Below, piece after piece: positions 17,015 to 25,402 of a DNA stretch of 64,000 bases; the stretch's first letter is position 1; each line of letters starts with the position of its first letter. The position numbers and the translations under genes are program-made. The notes beneath the pieces are model-generated. The model was not told the DNA's origin. It ran no database searches and was given only the letters and a program-made list of their open reading frames with translations. The stretch comes from JAAYYY01 sp964602995 (GTDB lineage: Bacteria; Chloroflexota; Anaerolineae; Promineifilales; Promineifilaceae), in NCBI GenBank assembly GCA_964602995.1, contig CAZRTM010000004.1, forward strand, positions 1-64,000, in the 5' to 3' direction.

Positions 17015-17967
17015 ATCCCACCGATGTACAAGAACTTTACCGCAGCTTACGCAACGAAGCCGACAGAGTGCTGGTCGGGCTGGAAGAGCCATTTGAGCTG
17101 ATGGTCGTGGCCCTGCTCACCGGGGGCCACGTCCTATTGGAAGGCGTTCCCGGCACGGCCAAAACGCTGATGGCCAAGACATTGGCCCATCTGGTGCAGG
17201 CTCAATTCACCCGCATCCAATTCACACCTGACCTCATGCCTTCTGACATTCTGGGTACCAGCGTCTTCGATATCAGCAGCGGGCAGTTCTACCTGAAGAA
17301 AGGACCGATCTTCACCCAGCTTCTACTCGCCGACGAAATCAACCGTGCCCCGGCCAAGACCCAGGCCGCGCTATTGGAAGCGATGGAAGAGCGGCAGGTA
17401 AACCTCGACGGAGAAATGCACCGCCTCGACCCTCCATTTATGGTCCTGGCAACGCAAAACCCGATTGAATACGAAGGCACTTACCCCCTGCCCGAGGCGC
17501 AGCTTGACCGCTTCCTCTTCAAAATCAAGGTTCCGTATTCACCACTCGAAGTGGAAGTTGAAGTTTTGCGCCGCTTCCACCACGGTTTCGATCCCCATCG
17601 CCTGGCCCAAACTGGATTACAGGCTGTTATTTCGGCCGAGCGCATCATAGAGGCGCGCCAGGCTGTGCAGAAAGTGGTTGTGGAGGATGGCATCTTACAC
17701 TATATCGCGAACATCGCCACTGCCAGCCGCAACTCGCCCGACCTGATTCTGGGTGCCAGCGCCCGCGCCTCAACACATGTGCTGCTCTCTGCCAAAACCT
17801 ATGCGGCGCTGCAGGGCCGTGATTTTGTGGTGCCTGACGACATCAAGTTTGTCACGCCCGCGGTCTACCGCCACCGGCTGCTGTTGAAGCCAGAAGCGGA
17901 AATTGAAGGGCTGGACAGCGACGCCATCGTGCAACGCCTGTTAGGCCAGGTCGAAGTCCCTCGCTAA
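17011..17967 (+). CDS. MoxR family AAA+ ATPase
   Basis: Chaperone-like ATPase thought to activate or assemble partner proteins, usually together with von Willebrand factor A-domain and DUF58 proteins. Walker A GVPGTAKT near 46-53, Walker B LLLADEINRAPAKTQ near 106-120, sensor ATQNPIEYEGTYPLPEAQLDRF near 148-170 and the C-terminal lid (SARASTHVL) are intact. 318 aa is typical. It begins in a four-base overlap with the DUF4350-like gene and ends three bases before DUF58. The operon arrangement is the classical one for this family. Confidence 0.95.
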   Translation: MNPTDVQELYRSLRNEADRVLVGLEEPFELMVVALLTGGHVLLEGVPGTAKTLMAKTLAHLVQAQFTRIQFTPDLMPSDILGTSVFDISSGQFYLKKGPIFTQLLLADEINRAPAKTQAALLEAMEERQVNLDGEMHRLDPPFMVLATQNPIEYEGTYPLPEAQLDRFLFKIKVPYSPLEVEVEVLRRFHHGFDPHRLAQTGLQAVISAERIIEARQAVQKVVVEDGILHYIANIATASRNSPDLILGASARASTHVLLSAKTYAALQGRDFVVPDDIKFVTPAVYRHRLLLKPEAEIEGLDSDAIVQRLLGQVEVPR

Positions 17968-17970
17968 ACG

Positions 17971-19293
17971 ATGATGTTGACCACGCGCGGCGTCCTGTTA
18001 TTACTGCTGGCGGCTCCCTTCATTGCCGCTGCCACCTGGTTCCCCGCCTTACAATGGGCGGCGCTCATCTACACCCTGCTTGTCATCGGCCTGCTCGTGA
18101 TAGATTGGCGCGCCGCCGGAACGGTCGAACAATTCGAAGTCGAGAGAGTCCACGATTCCAAGCTCAGCCTGGGCGCCGATAACCTCATCCGCCTCATTGT
18201 GCGCAACCGCAGCAACCGCCCGCTGGCGCTCCAGATGCGAGATGAACCGCCGCCCGCTTTCCAGCTCAACCACCCTGCAGAGGATCAGATCTTCAGACAG
18301 GAAGTGGCGGTCCGTGATACGTGGGAAGCATCTTATTATGTGCGCCCTCTGCGGCGCGGCGACTATGCCTTTGGAGACATCAACCTGCGCTGGCCGGGCC
18401 CTATGCAACTGGTGGTACGCCAGGGAGCCATCCCCGCCGCTGTGGGCGTGAAGGTCTACCCCAACCTGCTGGATGTGCGGCGCTACGATCTGATGATGCG
18501 CCAGAACCGGCTGCAAGAGATCGGCCTGCGCCACACGAGGTTGCCCGGCCAGGGCACAGAATTCGAGCGGCTGCGAGAATACCGCCCGGACGATGAGTAC
18601 AGGCGCATCGACTGGAAGGCGACAGCGCGCCGTCTGCGCCCCATCACCATTGAATACCAGATAGAGCGCAGCCAGAACATTGTCGCGGTTCTGGACACTG
18701 GCCGCATGATGCAAAGCCCCGTAGAGGAGATTGCGAAGCTGGATTACGCCGTCAACGCCGTTTTGCTGCTGGCCTACGTGGCCACCGGCATGGGTGATAA
18801 GGTGGGCATGCTCTCCTTCGACGCCGACGTGAGCAATTATCTGCCGCCGCGCCAGGGCCGGGGCCAATTTTACCGCATGTTAGAACGGCTCTACGCCGTC
18901 GAGGCCCAACCCGTAGAGCCTGATTACGGCCGCGCCCTGAGCTACCTGGCGCTCAAGCAACGGCGGCGCGCATTAACCATCATCTTCACCGATCTCAGCG
19001 GCGGGATGACGATGCAATCACTGGTGGAACACACCAGCACGATGGCGCGCCACAGCCTGCCCCTGGTCGTAACCATCAGCGATCCCGATGTCCATGAGCT
19101 TGCTGCCGCCCGCCCTCAAGACACCACTGCTGTCTATCGTCGCGCCGCCGCCATGCAGCTACTTGAAGAGCGGCGCGCCACCCTCGACCATCTACGCCGC
19201 CACGGCGTGCTCACCCTGGACGTCCCCGCCAATCAGCTCTCCCTCAGCGTTGTCAACCGCTATCTAGAACTCAAGCGACGAATGCGCCTCTAA
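17971..19293 (+). CDS. DUF58 (VWA-like) membrane protein
   Basis: 440 aa partner of MoxR. Two hydrophobic helices at the N-terminus (about 5-45, LLLLLAAPFIAAATWF and LIYTLLVIGLLVIDW), an extracellular-type beta domain (to about 190), then the DUF58 signature EFERLREYRPDDEYRRIDWKAT split around residues 195-216, followed by a VWA-like fold (AVLDTGRMMQ near 245, IIFTDLSGG near 337). The MIDAS is incomplete (DTGRM rather than DxSxS). The gene ends at 19293, one base before the assembly gap, so anything downstream in the operon is not visible. Confidence 0.93.
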   Translation: MMLTTRGVLLLLLAAPFIAAATWFPALQWAALIYTLLVIGLLVIDWRAAGTVEQFEVERVHDSKLSLGADNLIRLIVRNRSNRPLALQMRDEPPPAFQLNHPAEDQIFRQEVAVRDTWEASYYVRPLRRGDYAFGDINLRWPGPMQLVVRQGAIPAAVGVKVYPNLLDVRRYDLMMRQNRLQEIGLRHTRLPGQGTEFERLREYRPDDEYRRIDWKATARRLRPITIEYQIERSQNIVAVLDTGRMMQSPVEEIAKLDYAVNAVLLLAYVATGMGDKVGMLSFDADVSNYLPPRQGRGQFYRMLERLYAVEAQPVEPDYGRALSYLALKQRRRALTIIFTDLSGGMTMQSLVEHTSTMARHSLPLVVTISDPDVHELAAARPQDTTAVYRRAAAMQLLEERRATLDHLRRHGVLTLDVPANQLSLSVVNRYLELKRRMRL

Positions 19294-19294
19294 T

Positions 19295-19394
19295 NNNNNN
19301 NNNNNNNNNNNNNNNNNNNNNNNNNNNNNNNNNNNNNNNNNNNNNNNNNNNNNNNNNNNNNNNNNNNNNNNNNNNNNNNNNNNNNNNNNNNNNN
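19295..19394. other. Assembly gap of 100 N
   Basis: Exactly 100 undetermined bases, the conventional size for a scaffold gap of unknown true length. It abuts the repeat cluster that begins at once on its right side, which probably caused the break. Confidence 0.99.
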
Positions 19395-19400
19395 AGTCCT

Positions 19401-19815
19401 ATCCTCCGTCATCCTGAGCGCAGTCCGCGCAGCGAAGAACCACCCCAATCCGTCATCCTGAGCGCAGTCTTATCCTCCCGTCATCCTGAGCGGAGTCTTC
19501 GGAGCGAAGGATCTCGGCCCCAACACGCGACAGATTCTTCGGCATTCGCCTCAGAATGACGGGGATTGGCGTCATCCTGAGCGCAGTCCTACCCCCGTCA
19601 TCCTGAGCGCAGTCTGCGCAGCGAAGGATCTCAGCATGGATGCGTCGAGATTCTTCGGCTGTCGCCTCAGAATGACGGTTATGGAATCCGTCATCCTGAG
19701 CGGAGTCTGCGGAGCGAAGGATCTCGGCCCCAACACGCGACAGATTCTTCGGTTCCCTCAGAATGACAGTAGTAGCCGCCTCAAAACGACGGCTAGCGTT
19801 CGCCTCAGAACGACA
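19401..19815. repeat. Cluster of interspersed inverted repeats (CGTCATCCTGAGCG family)
   Basis: Six copies of CGTCATCCTGAGCG start at 19407, 19451, 19479, 19570, 19596 and 19689. Reverse-oriented partners of the form CCTCAGAATGAC start at 19549, 19665 and 19756, with decayed ones near 19777 and 19801. A complete unit runs from the CGTCATCC arm through GCGAAGGATCT and AGATTCTTCGG to the CTCAGAATGACG arm, so each unit can fold into a long hairpin. The units at 19479-19561 and 19689-19768 are near-identical over their first 64 bases, differing at one position. Short truncated copies lie between. No transposase or ORF is supported here. Confidence 0.9.
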
Positions 19816-19855
19816 GTGGTAAAATAGTAGTCAACCGCACACAAAGGAGCTTGTA

Positions 19856-20626
19856 TTGAAAAAAAGGGCAACCGGAATAAAAGCCCGCGCCCGGCACATT
19901 ACAAACCGGGCCTACACCCACCTATCACGTATCGAGCTGAACTTACTAATCGCACTTGCTCTCTTAATGGGCGCTTTCTGGCTCTTTGCCAACGTGACAG
20001 AGGTAGTTTTCGACGAAGAAGGCCCCTATGCCCTCGATCAACGCCTCTTGCTGGCTATGCGCACGCCGGGCGATCCGGGCGATCCTTTAGGCCCACCCTG
20101 GGTAGAAGAAGCCATGCGCGACGTAACGGCAATGGGCAGCACAGCCGTGGTAGGCTTCATCACCCTGAGCGCCGCCGCCTACCTGATCATCCGCCGTAAC
20201 TACCAGACCGCCCTGCTCCTCCTCGTCGCCGTGTTTGGCGCTTACCTCCTCAGCCTCATCCTGAAGTCAACATTTGGCCGGCCCCGGCCGGACCTGGTGC
20301 CGCGCGCCACGGCTGTCTTCAACCCCAGCTATCCCAGCGGTCATTCCATGTTGGCCGCCGTCGTTTACCTGACCCTCGGCGCCTTGCTGGCACGGCAGGA
20401 AGCGCAGCGGCGGCTCAAACTATTCATCATGGGCCTGGCCATTTCCACTGCCGCCGCAGTCGGCATCAGCCGCATCTACCTCGGCGTGCACTGGCCCACT
20501 GATGTGGTCGCCGGCTGGGCTGCCGGAGCCATCTGGGCCATATTGGTCTGGCTGGCCGACCGCTGGTTGCGGCGCCGCAACCAGCGCAAAGCGCTGGCCG
20601 CGGCACAGGAAGAAAGGCCAGCCTGA
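19856..20626 (+). CDS. PAP2-family membrane phosphatase
   Basis: Lipid phosphate phosphatase, likely acting on undecaprenyl pyrophosphate, phosphatidic acid or PGP. The three PAP2 motifs are intact: KSTFGRPRP near 137-145, PSGH near 161-164 and SRIYLGVHWPTD near 205-216, with transmembrane helices around 32-52, 92-112, 118-138, 165-180, 190-205 and 220-240. The start is TTG, chosen because AAAGGAG lies 6 bases upstream and no in-frame ATG precedes the first helix. It follows the repeat cluster directly and its promoter may lie within that cluster. It is convergent with the next gene, 6 bases between stops. Confidence 0.88.
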   Translation: MKKRATGIKARARHITNRAYTHLSRIELNLLIALALLMGAFWLFANVTEVVFDEEGPYALDQRLLLAMRTPGDPGDPLGPPWVEEAMRDVTAMGSTAVVGFITLSAAAYLIIRRNYQTALLLLVAVFGAYLLSLILKSTFGRPRPDLVPRATAVFNPSYPSGHSMLAAVVYLTLGALLARQEAQRRLKLFIMGLAISTAAAVGISRIYLGVHWPTDVVAGWAAGAIWAILVWLADRWLRRRNQRKALAAAQEERPA

Positions 20627-20632
20627 CGCCTC

Positions 20633-21700
20633 CTAACCTTCCTCCTCAATCGTCACAGGACCCGAACCCTGGTCCAGGAAAATGATGATGCGATCCGCAT
20701 CATTCTCTGCGAACCCTGGAGTCTCCCAGCGTCCTTCACCATCCGCTTCCCCTGCCACCAACTCGAATCTGTCACTCAGGCTCAACGCGCCAGAACCATC
20801 GTCCGTCACCACTAACTGCGCCTCTGCAGTGGAAGGCAGCGTCAGCCGTACCGGACCCGATCCGCTATCGATCTCCAGTGTTTGCCGGCCGCTCTCCGGC
20901 AGCAAGAACGTTGCCGGTCCCGAGCCACCATCGTAGGAGACCTCATAATCGCCATCAGGCAACGCTATGGTGCTTGGCCCTGAACCACCATCATGCTCAA
21001 GCCGGCTCAGCATCAACCCGCTCAACTGCAAATTGACCGGGCCAGAACCGCCATCTCCATGCAGCTCTAGCGGCACGCGAGGGCTTAGCCCTATGTCCCA
21101 TCTCTCCCGCTCCACGGCATCAAAAAAGTCGGCGGGATTAAACCAGAAGAATGGTCCACCGCCACGCGCCCTCACGCGCACTCTGGCCCTTTCACCTTCC
21201 CGCTCTGGTTCGAACTCCACCTCGCCATAAGTAGCAATGACGCCTTCGATCAGATTGGGACTGTCTTCCAAGGCCGAAACGTCGGCCGGAAAGGCGCTAA
21301 AACTAAGGTCAATGGTAGCAGAGGATATATCCTCTTCGGCAAAGCTGATTTCATGCATCCGTAAGTCAGTATCCGTGTAGGAACCAACGACCGGCACACG
21401 GTCGCCCAGCAGTAACACCAGGCCAAAGAAGGCCACGGCGGCCAGCGCCACAACGCCGCTGAGCAGAGTGCCGATGAGGCCCGGTATCTGCCGCACAAGG
21501 ATATTGAAGCCGATGAAGATGAGCAGAACAGGCCACAACTGCAAGGCTGCCCGCCAGTTCAGGGTGGGCAGCATATTGAGATTGCCCAACAAGAGGAGGA
21601 CGCCCAGCGCGATCAAGATAATTGGTGCAAAGAGCGACGGGCTTTCACGACGCGCTTCCGGCTCAGCCGGTTTCCATTCAGTTTCCGTTTTCTCAGTCAT
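20633..21700 (-). CDS. Membrane protein with LiaF-like helices and GSGP repeats
   Basis: 355 aa from the ATG at 21700, preferred over a start 66 bases upstream because GGGAG lies before it. Residues 20-100 hold three to four transmembrane helices with the spacing of the LiaF/DUF5668 N-terminal domain (IILIALGVLLLLGNLNM, LWPVLLIFIGFNILV, then a longer segment). The rest is a beta-rich extracytoplasmic-type domain with a repeating strand-turn unit: DGGSGPVNL, DGGSGPSTI, DGGSGPATF, DSGSGPVRL, DDGSGALSL, DQGSGPVTI, spaced 20-30 residues, suggesting a beta-helix akin to DUF4097. LiaF-like proteins regulate envelope stress kinases, but no LiaRS genes are adjacent. Confidence 0.75.
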   Translation of the reverse strand: MTEKTETEWKPAEPEARRESPSLFAPIILIALGVLLLLGNLNMLPTLNWRAALQLWPVLLIFIGFNILVRQIPGLIGTLLSGVVALAAVAFFGLVLLLGDRVPVVGSYTDTDLRMHEISFAEEDISSATIDLSFSAFPADVSALEDSPNLIEGVIATYGEVEFEPEREGERARVRVRARGGGPFFWFNPADFFDAVERERWDIGLSPRVPLELHGDGGSGPVNLQLSGLMLSRLEHDGGSGPSTIALPDGDYEVSYDGGSGPATFLLPESGRQTLEIDSGSGPVRLTLPSTAEAQLVVTDDGSGALSLSDRFELVAGEADGEGRWETPGFAENDADRIIIFLDQGSGPVTIEEEG

Positions 21701-21849
21701 AAGTTGCCACTCCCATTTGTTCGCACAAATGCTTGCAGAATCGAAGAGTGGCGCGAAATGCTCCACTCTATAACAACGTTACGTAGAATAGCCCGTTCAG
21801 TTGCGAAATCGGCGGCACGACTTTCTGGAACATTATAAACAATACTGCT

Positions 21850-21878
21850 TTGACAACTACCCCCCTTTCCTCTAAAAT
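21850..21878 (+). promoter_or_regulatory. Strong sigma70-type promoter for the EF-G paralogue
   Basis: TTGACA (21850-21855), a 17-base spacer and TAAAAT (21873-21878, 5 of 6). Transcription from about 21885 would give an untranslated leader of roughly 215 bases before the ATG at 22100. A 5-bp hairpin (GGGAA/TTCCC) lies near 22053-22068, just before the start region. The 21701-22099 interval contains no gene that I can support. Confidence 0.65.
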
Positions 21879-22099
21879 CACGTCATTTCTGCAGAGGCTT
21901 TAGATCACTGGTGGGTCATAATTTTTCCCCTGTAACATCTGTTTCCCTGTAGCATCGCAAAGTGGGCGCTTCGGTGTTCGCCGGCTGGGGCTGCTCAACA
22001 ATTTTTTTGGAACGTTGACAACGGTAAAAATAGGAACTCCTGCTTAAATTCCGGGAAATGGGGTTCCCCGAACTCAAAGAGTGGTGAGGTTATTCCGTA

Positions 22100-24166
22100 A
22101 TGAAAGAATACAAAACGAGTGATATCCGCAATATTGCCCTGGTCTCCCATAGCGGCGCCGGCAAGACGACCATGGTGGAACGGTTCCTGTTCGACACAAA
22201 AGTCACAACGCGCATGGGCAACGTCCAGCAGGGCACAGCGGCGATGGACTTTGAAGAAGAGGAAGTGGCGCGCCAAAGCTCTATTGTCACAGCCCTCGCG
22301 CCGGTAGAGTGGAAAGGAACCAAGCTCAACCTGCTCGACACACCGGGCTACGCCGACTTCGTCGGTGAGGTCTACAGTGCGCTGCGGGTTGTGGAAGGCG
22401 CTCTCATTCTGGTGGAAGCCGTGGCTGGTGTGGAAGTGGGCACTGAGCTGGTCTGGCAATATGCTCAGGAACGTGACCTGCCGCGTATGGTGGTGGTCAA
22501 CAAGATGGACCGTGAGAACGTGCGTGTCCAACGTGTCATGAGCAGCCTGGAAAGCAGCCTGCCGGGTAACCTGGTCCGCCTGCAACTGCCCATTGGCGAG
22601 GGGCCGTCATTCGAGGGCGTCGTCGACCTCATAAAAATGAAAGCCTATCTGGGCGCCGAAGGAAAGGAAAGCGACATCCCCGGCGCTCTGGCCGACACTG
22701 CTGAAGAGGCCCGTTTTGAGCTTGTCGAAGCTGCCGCTGAAGGCGACGACGAGTTGTTGATGAAATATTTCGACGACGAAGAGCTTAGCGAAGAGGAAAT
22801 CATTCACGGCCTGAAGGCAGGCATGGCCAAAGGCTCCGTCGTTCCCCTCCTGTTCAGCGCCCCCGAACCGGGCATTGCCGCCCAACCAGTGCTTGATTAC
22901 CTGAGCAAACTGATGCCCGCGCCCAACGATAACGGCGCCTTTACCGTGCTCGACGCCTCGGGCGAAGAACAGGAGCTGGAAGTCAGCGATGACTCACCGC
23001 TGGTCGCCTTCGTCTTCAAGACACGCGACGATCCCTATGGCAAGATGAGCTATTTGCGCGTCTTCGCTGGCACGCTTAGCTCCGACTCGCGCATCTATAA
23101 CTCCACTCGCAACGAGGAAGTACGTGTGGGCAACATCGTTCTGTTGCGTGGTAGAGACCAAATCTCGGTCAACCGTCTGCACGCTGGTGACATCGGCGCG
23201 GTAGTCAAACTGGGTGACGCTTCGATCTACGACACGCTTTGCGATCAGGGCAACAATCTGCGCCTGGACCCAGTGAAACAGCCGGAACCGATTATGTCCA
23301 TCGCCGTCCATCCTGTCGCCCAGTCCGACGTGGCCAAGCTGAGCACGACCCTCAGCCGCCTGACTGCCGAGGATCCGACGTTGCGCTGGCACAACGAATC
23401 CGCAACGCGCGAGGTGATTCTCTCCGGAATGGGCAACGCGCACCTCGACATTACTGTAAAGAAAGCGCAGTCCAAATTCGGGCTGAACCTGACCACCAGC
23501 ACGCCCAAGATCCCCTACCGCGAGACGATCACGCGCACCAATTCCTCAGAATACACGCACAAGAAGCAGACCGGTGGCGCCGGTCAGTACGCTCGCGTCT
23601 TCCTGCGTGTAGAACCGATTGATGACGAGACGGAGTTTGAGTTTGCTTCGGAAATCTTCGGTGGCTCCATCTCGCAACCGTTCATCCCCGCCGTGGAAAA
23701 GGGCTGCCGCCAGGCGCTGGAATCTGGCGTACTCGCCGGCTACCCGATGACGGGTATTAAGGCCGTAGTCTATGACGGTAAGGAACACCCGGTTGATTCT
23801 AAGGAGATCGCCTTCCAGATTGCCGGCCGCGAAGGCTTCAAGAAAGCTACGATGGGCGCCGATCCTATTCTCCTGGAACCGATTTACGAAGTCACCATTA
23901 TGGTGCCCAACGACCACATGGGTGACATCATGGGTGACCTGAACTCCCGTCGTGCCCGCGTTCTGGGTATGGAGCAGGAAGGGTCAAAGGCCATCGTGCG
24001 CGCTGAAGTGCCCCTGGCCGAAATGCAAACCTACTCCGCCGACCTGCGCTCCATGACACAGGGGCGTGGTGTTTACAGCATGTCGTTCCTGCGCTATGGG
24101 CGCGTGCCCAGCCACCTGCAGGAGCAAATTGTGGCTGAAGCCCAGCGCGAATTGGAACACGCATAG
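22100..24166 (+). CDS. Elongation factor G-like GTPase (EF-G2 type paralogue)
   Basis: 688 aa, full translation-factor architecture: G domain, domain II, III, IV (with the family's GQYARV-like stretch near 490) and V. G1 is SHSGAGKTT at 16-24 instead of AHIDAGKTT; switch I lacks the RGITI sequence of canonical EF-G and has EEEEVARQSSIVTA; G3 DTPGYADF at 80-87 and G4 NKMD at 134-137 are intact. These changes mark the EF-G2-like subgroup, whose members are ribosome-associated GTPases that are not the main translocase. No rpsL/rpsG/tuf genes are adjacent, which agrees with a paralogue. It has a strong upstream promoter and a terminator downstream. Confidence 0.9.
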   Translation: MKEYKTSDIRNIALVSHSGAGKTTMVERFLFDTKVTTRMGNVQQGTAAMDFEEEEVARQSSIVTALAPVEWKGTKLNLLDTPGYADFVGEVYSALRVVEGALILVEAVAGVEVGTELVWQYAQERDLPRMVVVNKMDRENVRVQRVMSSLESSLPGNLVRLQLPIGEGPSFEGVVDLIKMKAYLGAEGKESDIPGALADTAEEARFELVEAAAEGDDELLMKYFDDEELSEEEIIHGLKAGMAKGSVVPLLFSAPEPGIAAQPVLDYLSKLMPAPNDNGAFTVLDASGEEQELEVSDDSPLVAFVFKTRDDPYGKMSYLRVFAGTLSSDSRIYNSTRNEEVRVGNIVLLRGRDQISVNRLHAGDIGAVVKLGDASIYDTLCDQGNNLRLDPVKQPEPIMSIAVHPVAQSDVAKLSTTLSRLTAEDPTLRWHNESATREVILSGMGNAHLDITVKKAQSKFGLNLTTSTPKIPYRETITRTNSSEYTHKKQTGGAGQYARVFLRVEPIDDETEFEFASEIFGGSISQPFIPAVEKGCRQALESGVLAGYPMTGIKAVVYDGKEHPVDSKEIAFQIAGREGFKKATMGADPILLEPIYEVTIMVPNDHMGDIMGDLNSRRARVLGMEQEGSKAIVRAEVPLAEMQTYSADLRSMTQGRGVYSMSFLRYGRVPSHLQEQIVAEAQRELEHA

Positions 24167-24190
24167 GTTCTGATACACAGGACATTACAA

Positions 24191-24220
24191 AAAAAGGAGC
24201 GCTGGCCAGCGCTCCTTTTT
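24191..24220. terminator. Bidirectional intrinsic terminator
   Basis: A 30-base perfect palindrome: five A, a GGAGCGCTGG/CCAGCGCTCC stem (24196-24215), then five T. It lies between the stop of the EF-G paralogue (24166) and the stop of the convergent stress-protein gene (24249) and can terminate both. Confidence 0.93.
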
Positions 24221-24248
24221 GATTTTCACACTTTCCATGTAACAGCTA

Positions 24249-25211
24249 TCAGGTGGCTAACCGCCAGCGGCGTGCATTAATGCGCTTCATCAGATCAGCA
24301 GCTTCATTGGCCCGGGCACGGTCGGTGCGTACCATCAGCAGCATGCTGCCATGTTGAACGCTTTCGGCGTATTGATACTCATCTTCCTGAGAGACGCCGA
24401 GGCCGATAATGGCCCCAATGAGAGCGCCGAAGAAGAGGCCGGCGCCCGCTCCCAACAGAATGGTCCATAAAAACGTCTCCAGCAAACCAAGACCAAATAG
24501 GGCGTCGCCAGGAGCAATAAAAGTGCTGATGCCAGCAATCAGCCCCAGCAGCACTCCCACACCAGTACCCACGACCGCACCAGCCAGGGCGCTCTCCACA
24601 GTAGTGTTGCCAGTATACTGCCCCTCATAGACCTCCATCACGTCCGCCAGCGGCACCTTCTCCATTCGCTGTGGATCGAACCCGGCATTTTCCAACACAT
24701 CGATAGCCTGATTCAGGTCCTCTTCGCTGTCAAAGAGGCGCAGCACAAGCTTATTGCCAGCCTTACCTTCGAGATCCAGCGCATGTTGGTGCACTTCTGC
24801 AACCCGTTCCATCTGCCGCTCAACCTTCCAACGCAGGCTTGCCGGTAATGGGCGCTCCAGCATATCCTGGTAGGTACGAAGAGCCACCGTTTCACCGCGA
24901 ACAACCTCACCCAGGACCACATTTTCAGTGGCCGGTTGGCCGATGGTCATCGCGGCTTTAATGTTTATCCATCCACGGTGAATTGCTGCCAGCGGCCCGC
25001 CCCCTTCAGCCGGATCCCCATTCATCTCCCGCACAGCACTGCGCAGCTCGGCAACAAACTTGGCGCGCTCCTGGGCGTATGTCTTAAACATCACCTTCAG
25101 ACCGCGATTCTTGACGTTCTCCGCCGCAACATTAAAACCCTTCTCGCTGGCGATGCCTAATTTTACCAGGCGATTCAGAGTAGCTACTGCCTGCTTGTTG
25201 TCGCTCGCCAT
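24249..25211 (-). CDS. DUF2383-type four-helix-bundle protein fused to a YflT-like domain and membrane helices
   Basis: 320 aa from the ATG at 25211, chosen over a GTG 6 bases earlier because AAGGAGT has ideal spacing to the ATG. Residues 5-150 form a ferritin-like helical bundle of the PA2169/DUF2383 type (ATLNRLVKLGIASEKGF opening, LRTYQDMLE). Residues 155-205 resemble the YflT/general stress domain (LRLFDSEEDLNQAIDVLENAGF). Residues 210-285 are Gly/Ala-rich hydrophobic glycine-zipper helices (GAVVGTGVGVLLGLIAGI, LLGAGAGLFFGALIGAIIGLG), and a second ferredoxin-like segment closes the protein. Probably a stress-related membrane-associated protein; no biochemical role is known. Confidence 0.7.
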   Translation of the reverse strand: MASDNKQAVATLNRLVKLGIASEKGFNVAAENVKNRGLKVMFKTYAQERAKFVAELRSAVREMNGDPAEGGGPLAAIHRGWINIKAAMTIGQPATENVVLGEVVRGETVALRTYQDMLERPLPASLRWKVERQMERVAEVHQHALDLEGKAGNKLVLRLFDSEEDLNQAIDVLENAGFDPQRMEKVPLADVMEVYEGQYTGNTTVESALAGAVVGTGVGVLLGLIAGISTFIAPGDALFGLGLLETFLWTILLGAGAGLFFGALIGAIIGLGVSQEDEYQYAESVQHGSMLLMVRTDRARANEAADLMKRINARRWRLAT

Positions 25212-25402
25212 AGTCACACTCCTTCTTCCGGTAGGACTACAATCAGATGATGGCCTGGATGCGGGCGTCAGACGTGAGTCAGTTTTTATAAATTGGCAAT
25301 GTTGCTGCTATGTACGATCAGTATAACGCATTCATATTGAGAGTCGCAACGGCGTCGCTAAAAGTTACGGGCTGTTCGCCGGCGCTGTTCATCCCTGTTT
25401 AA

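Noticed and set aside
19401..19815. Repeat array as a CRISPR
   Set aside because: Copies are unequal in spacing, occur in both orientations and form hairpins; there are no unique spacers of constant length and no cas genes.
19636..19827. Open frame of 63 residues inside the repeat cluster
   Set aside because: It is built from the repeat units, has no ribosome-binding site, and mirrors their sequence.
22015..22049. Second TTGACA with TTAAAT near the EF-G paralogue
   Set aside because: The spacing is 23 bases, too long; the upstream promoter with a 17-base spacer is better.
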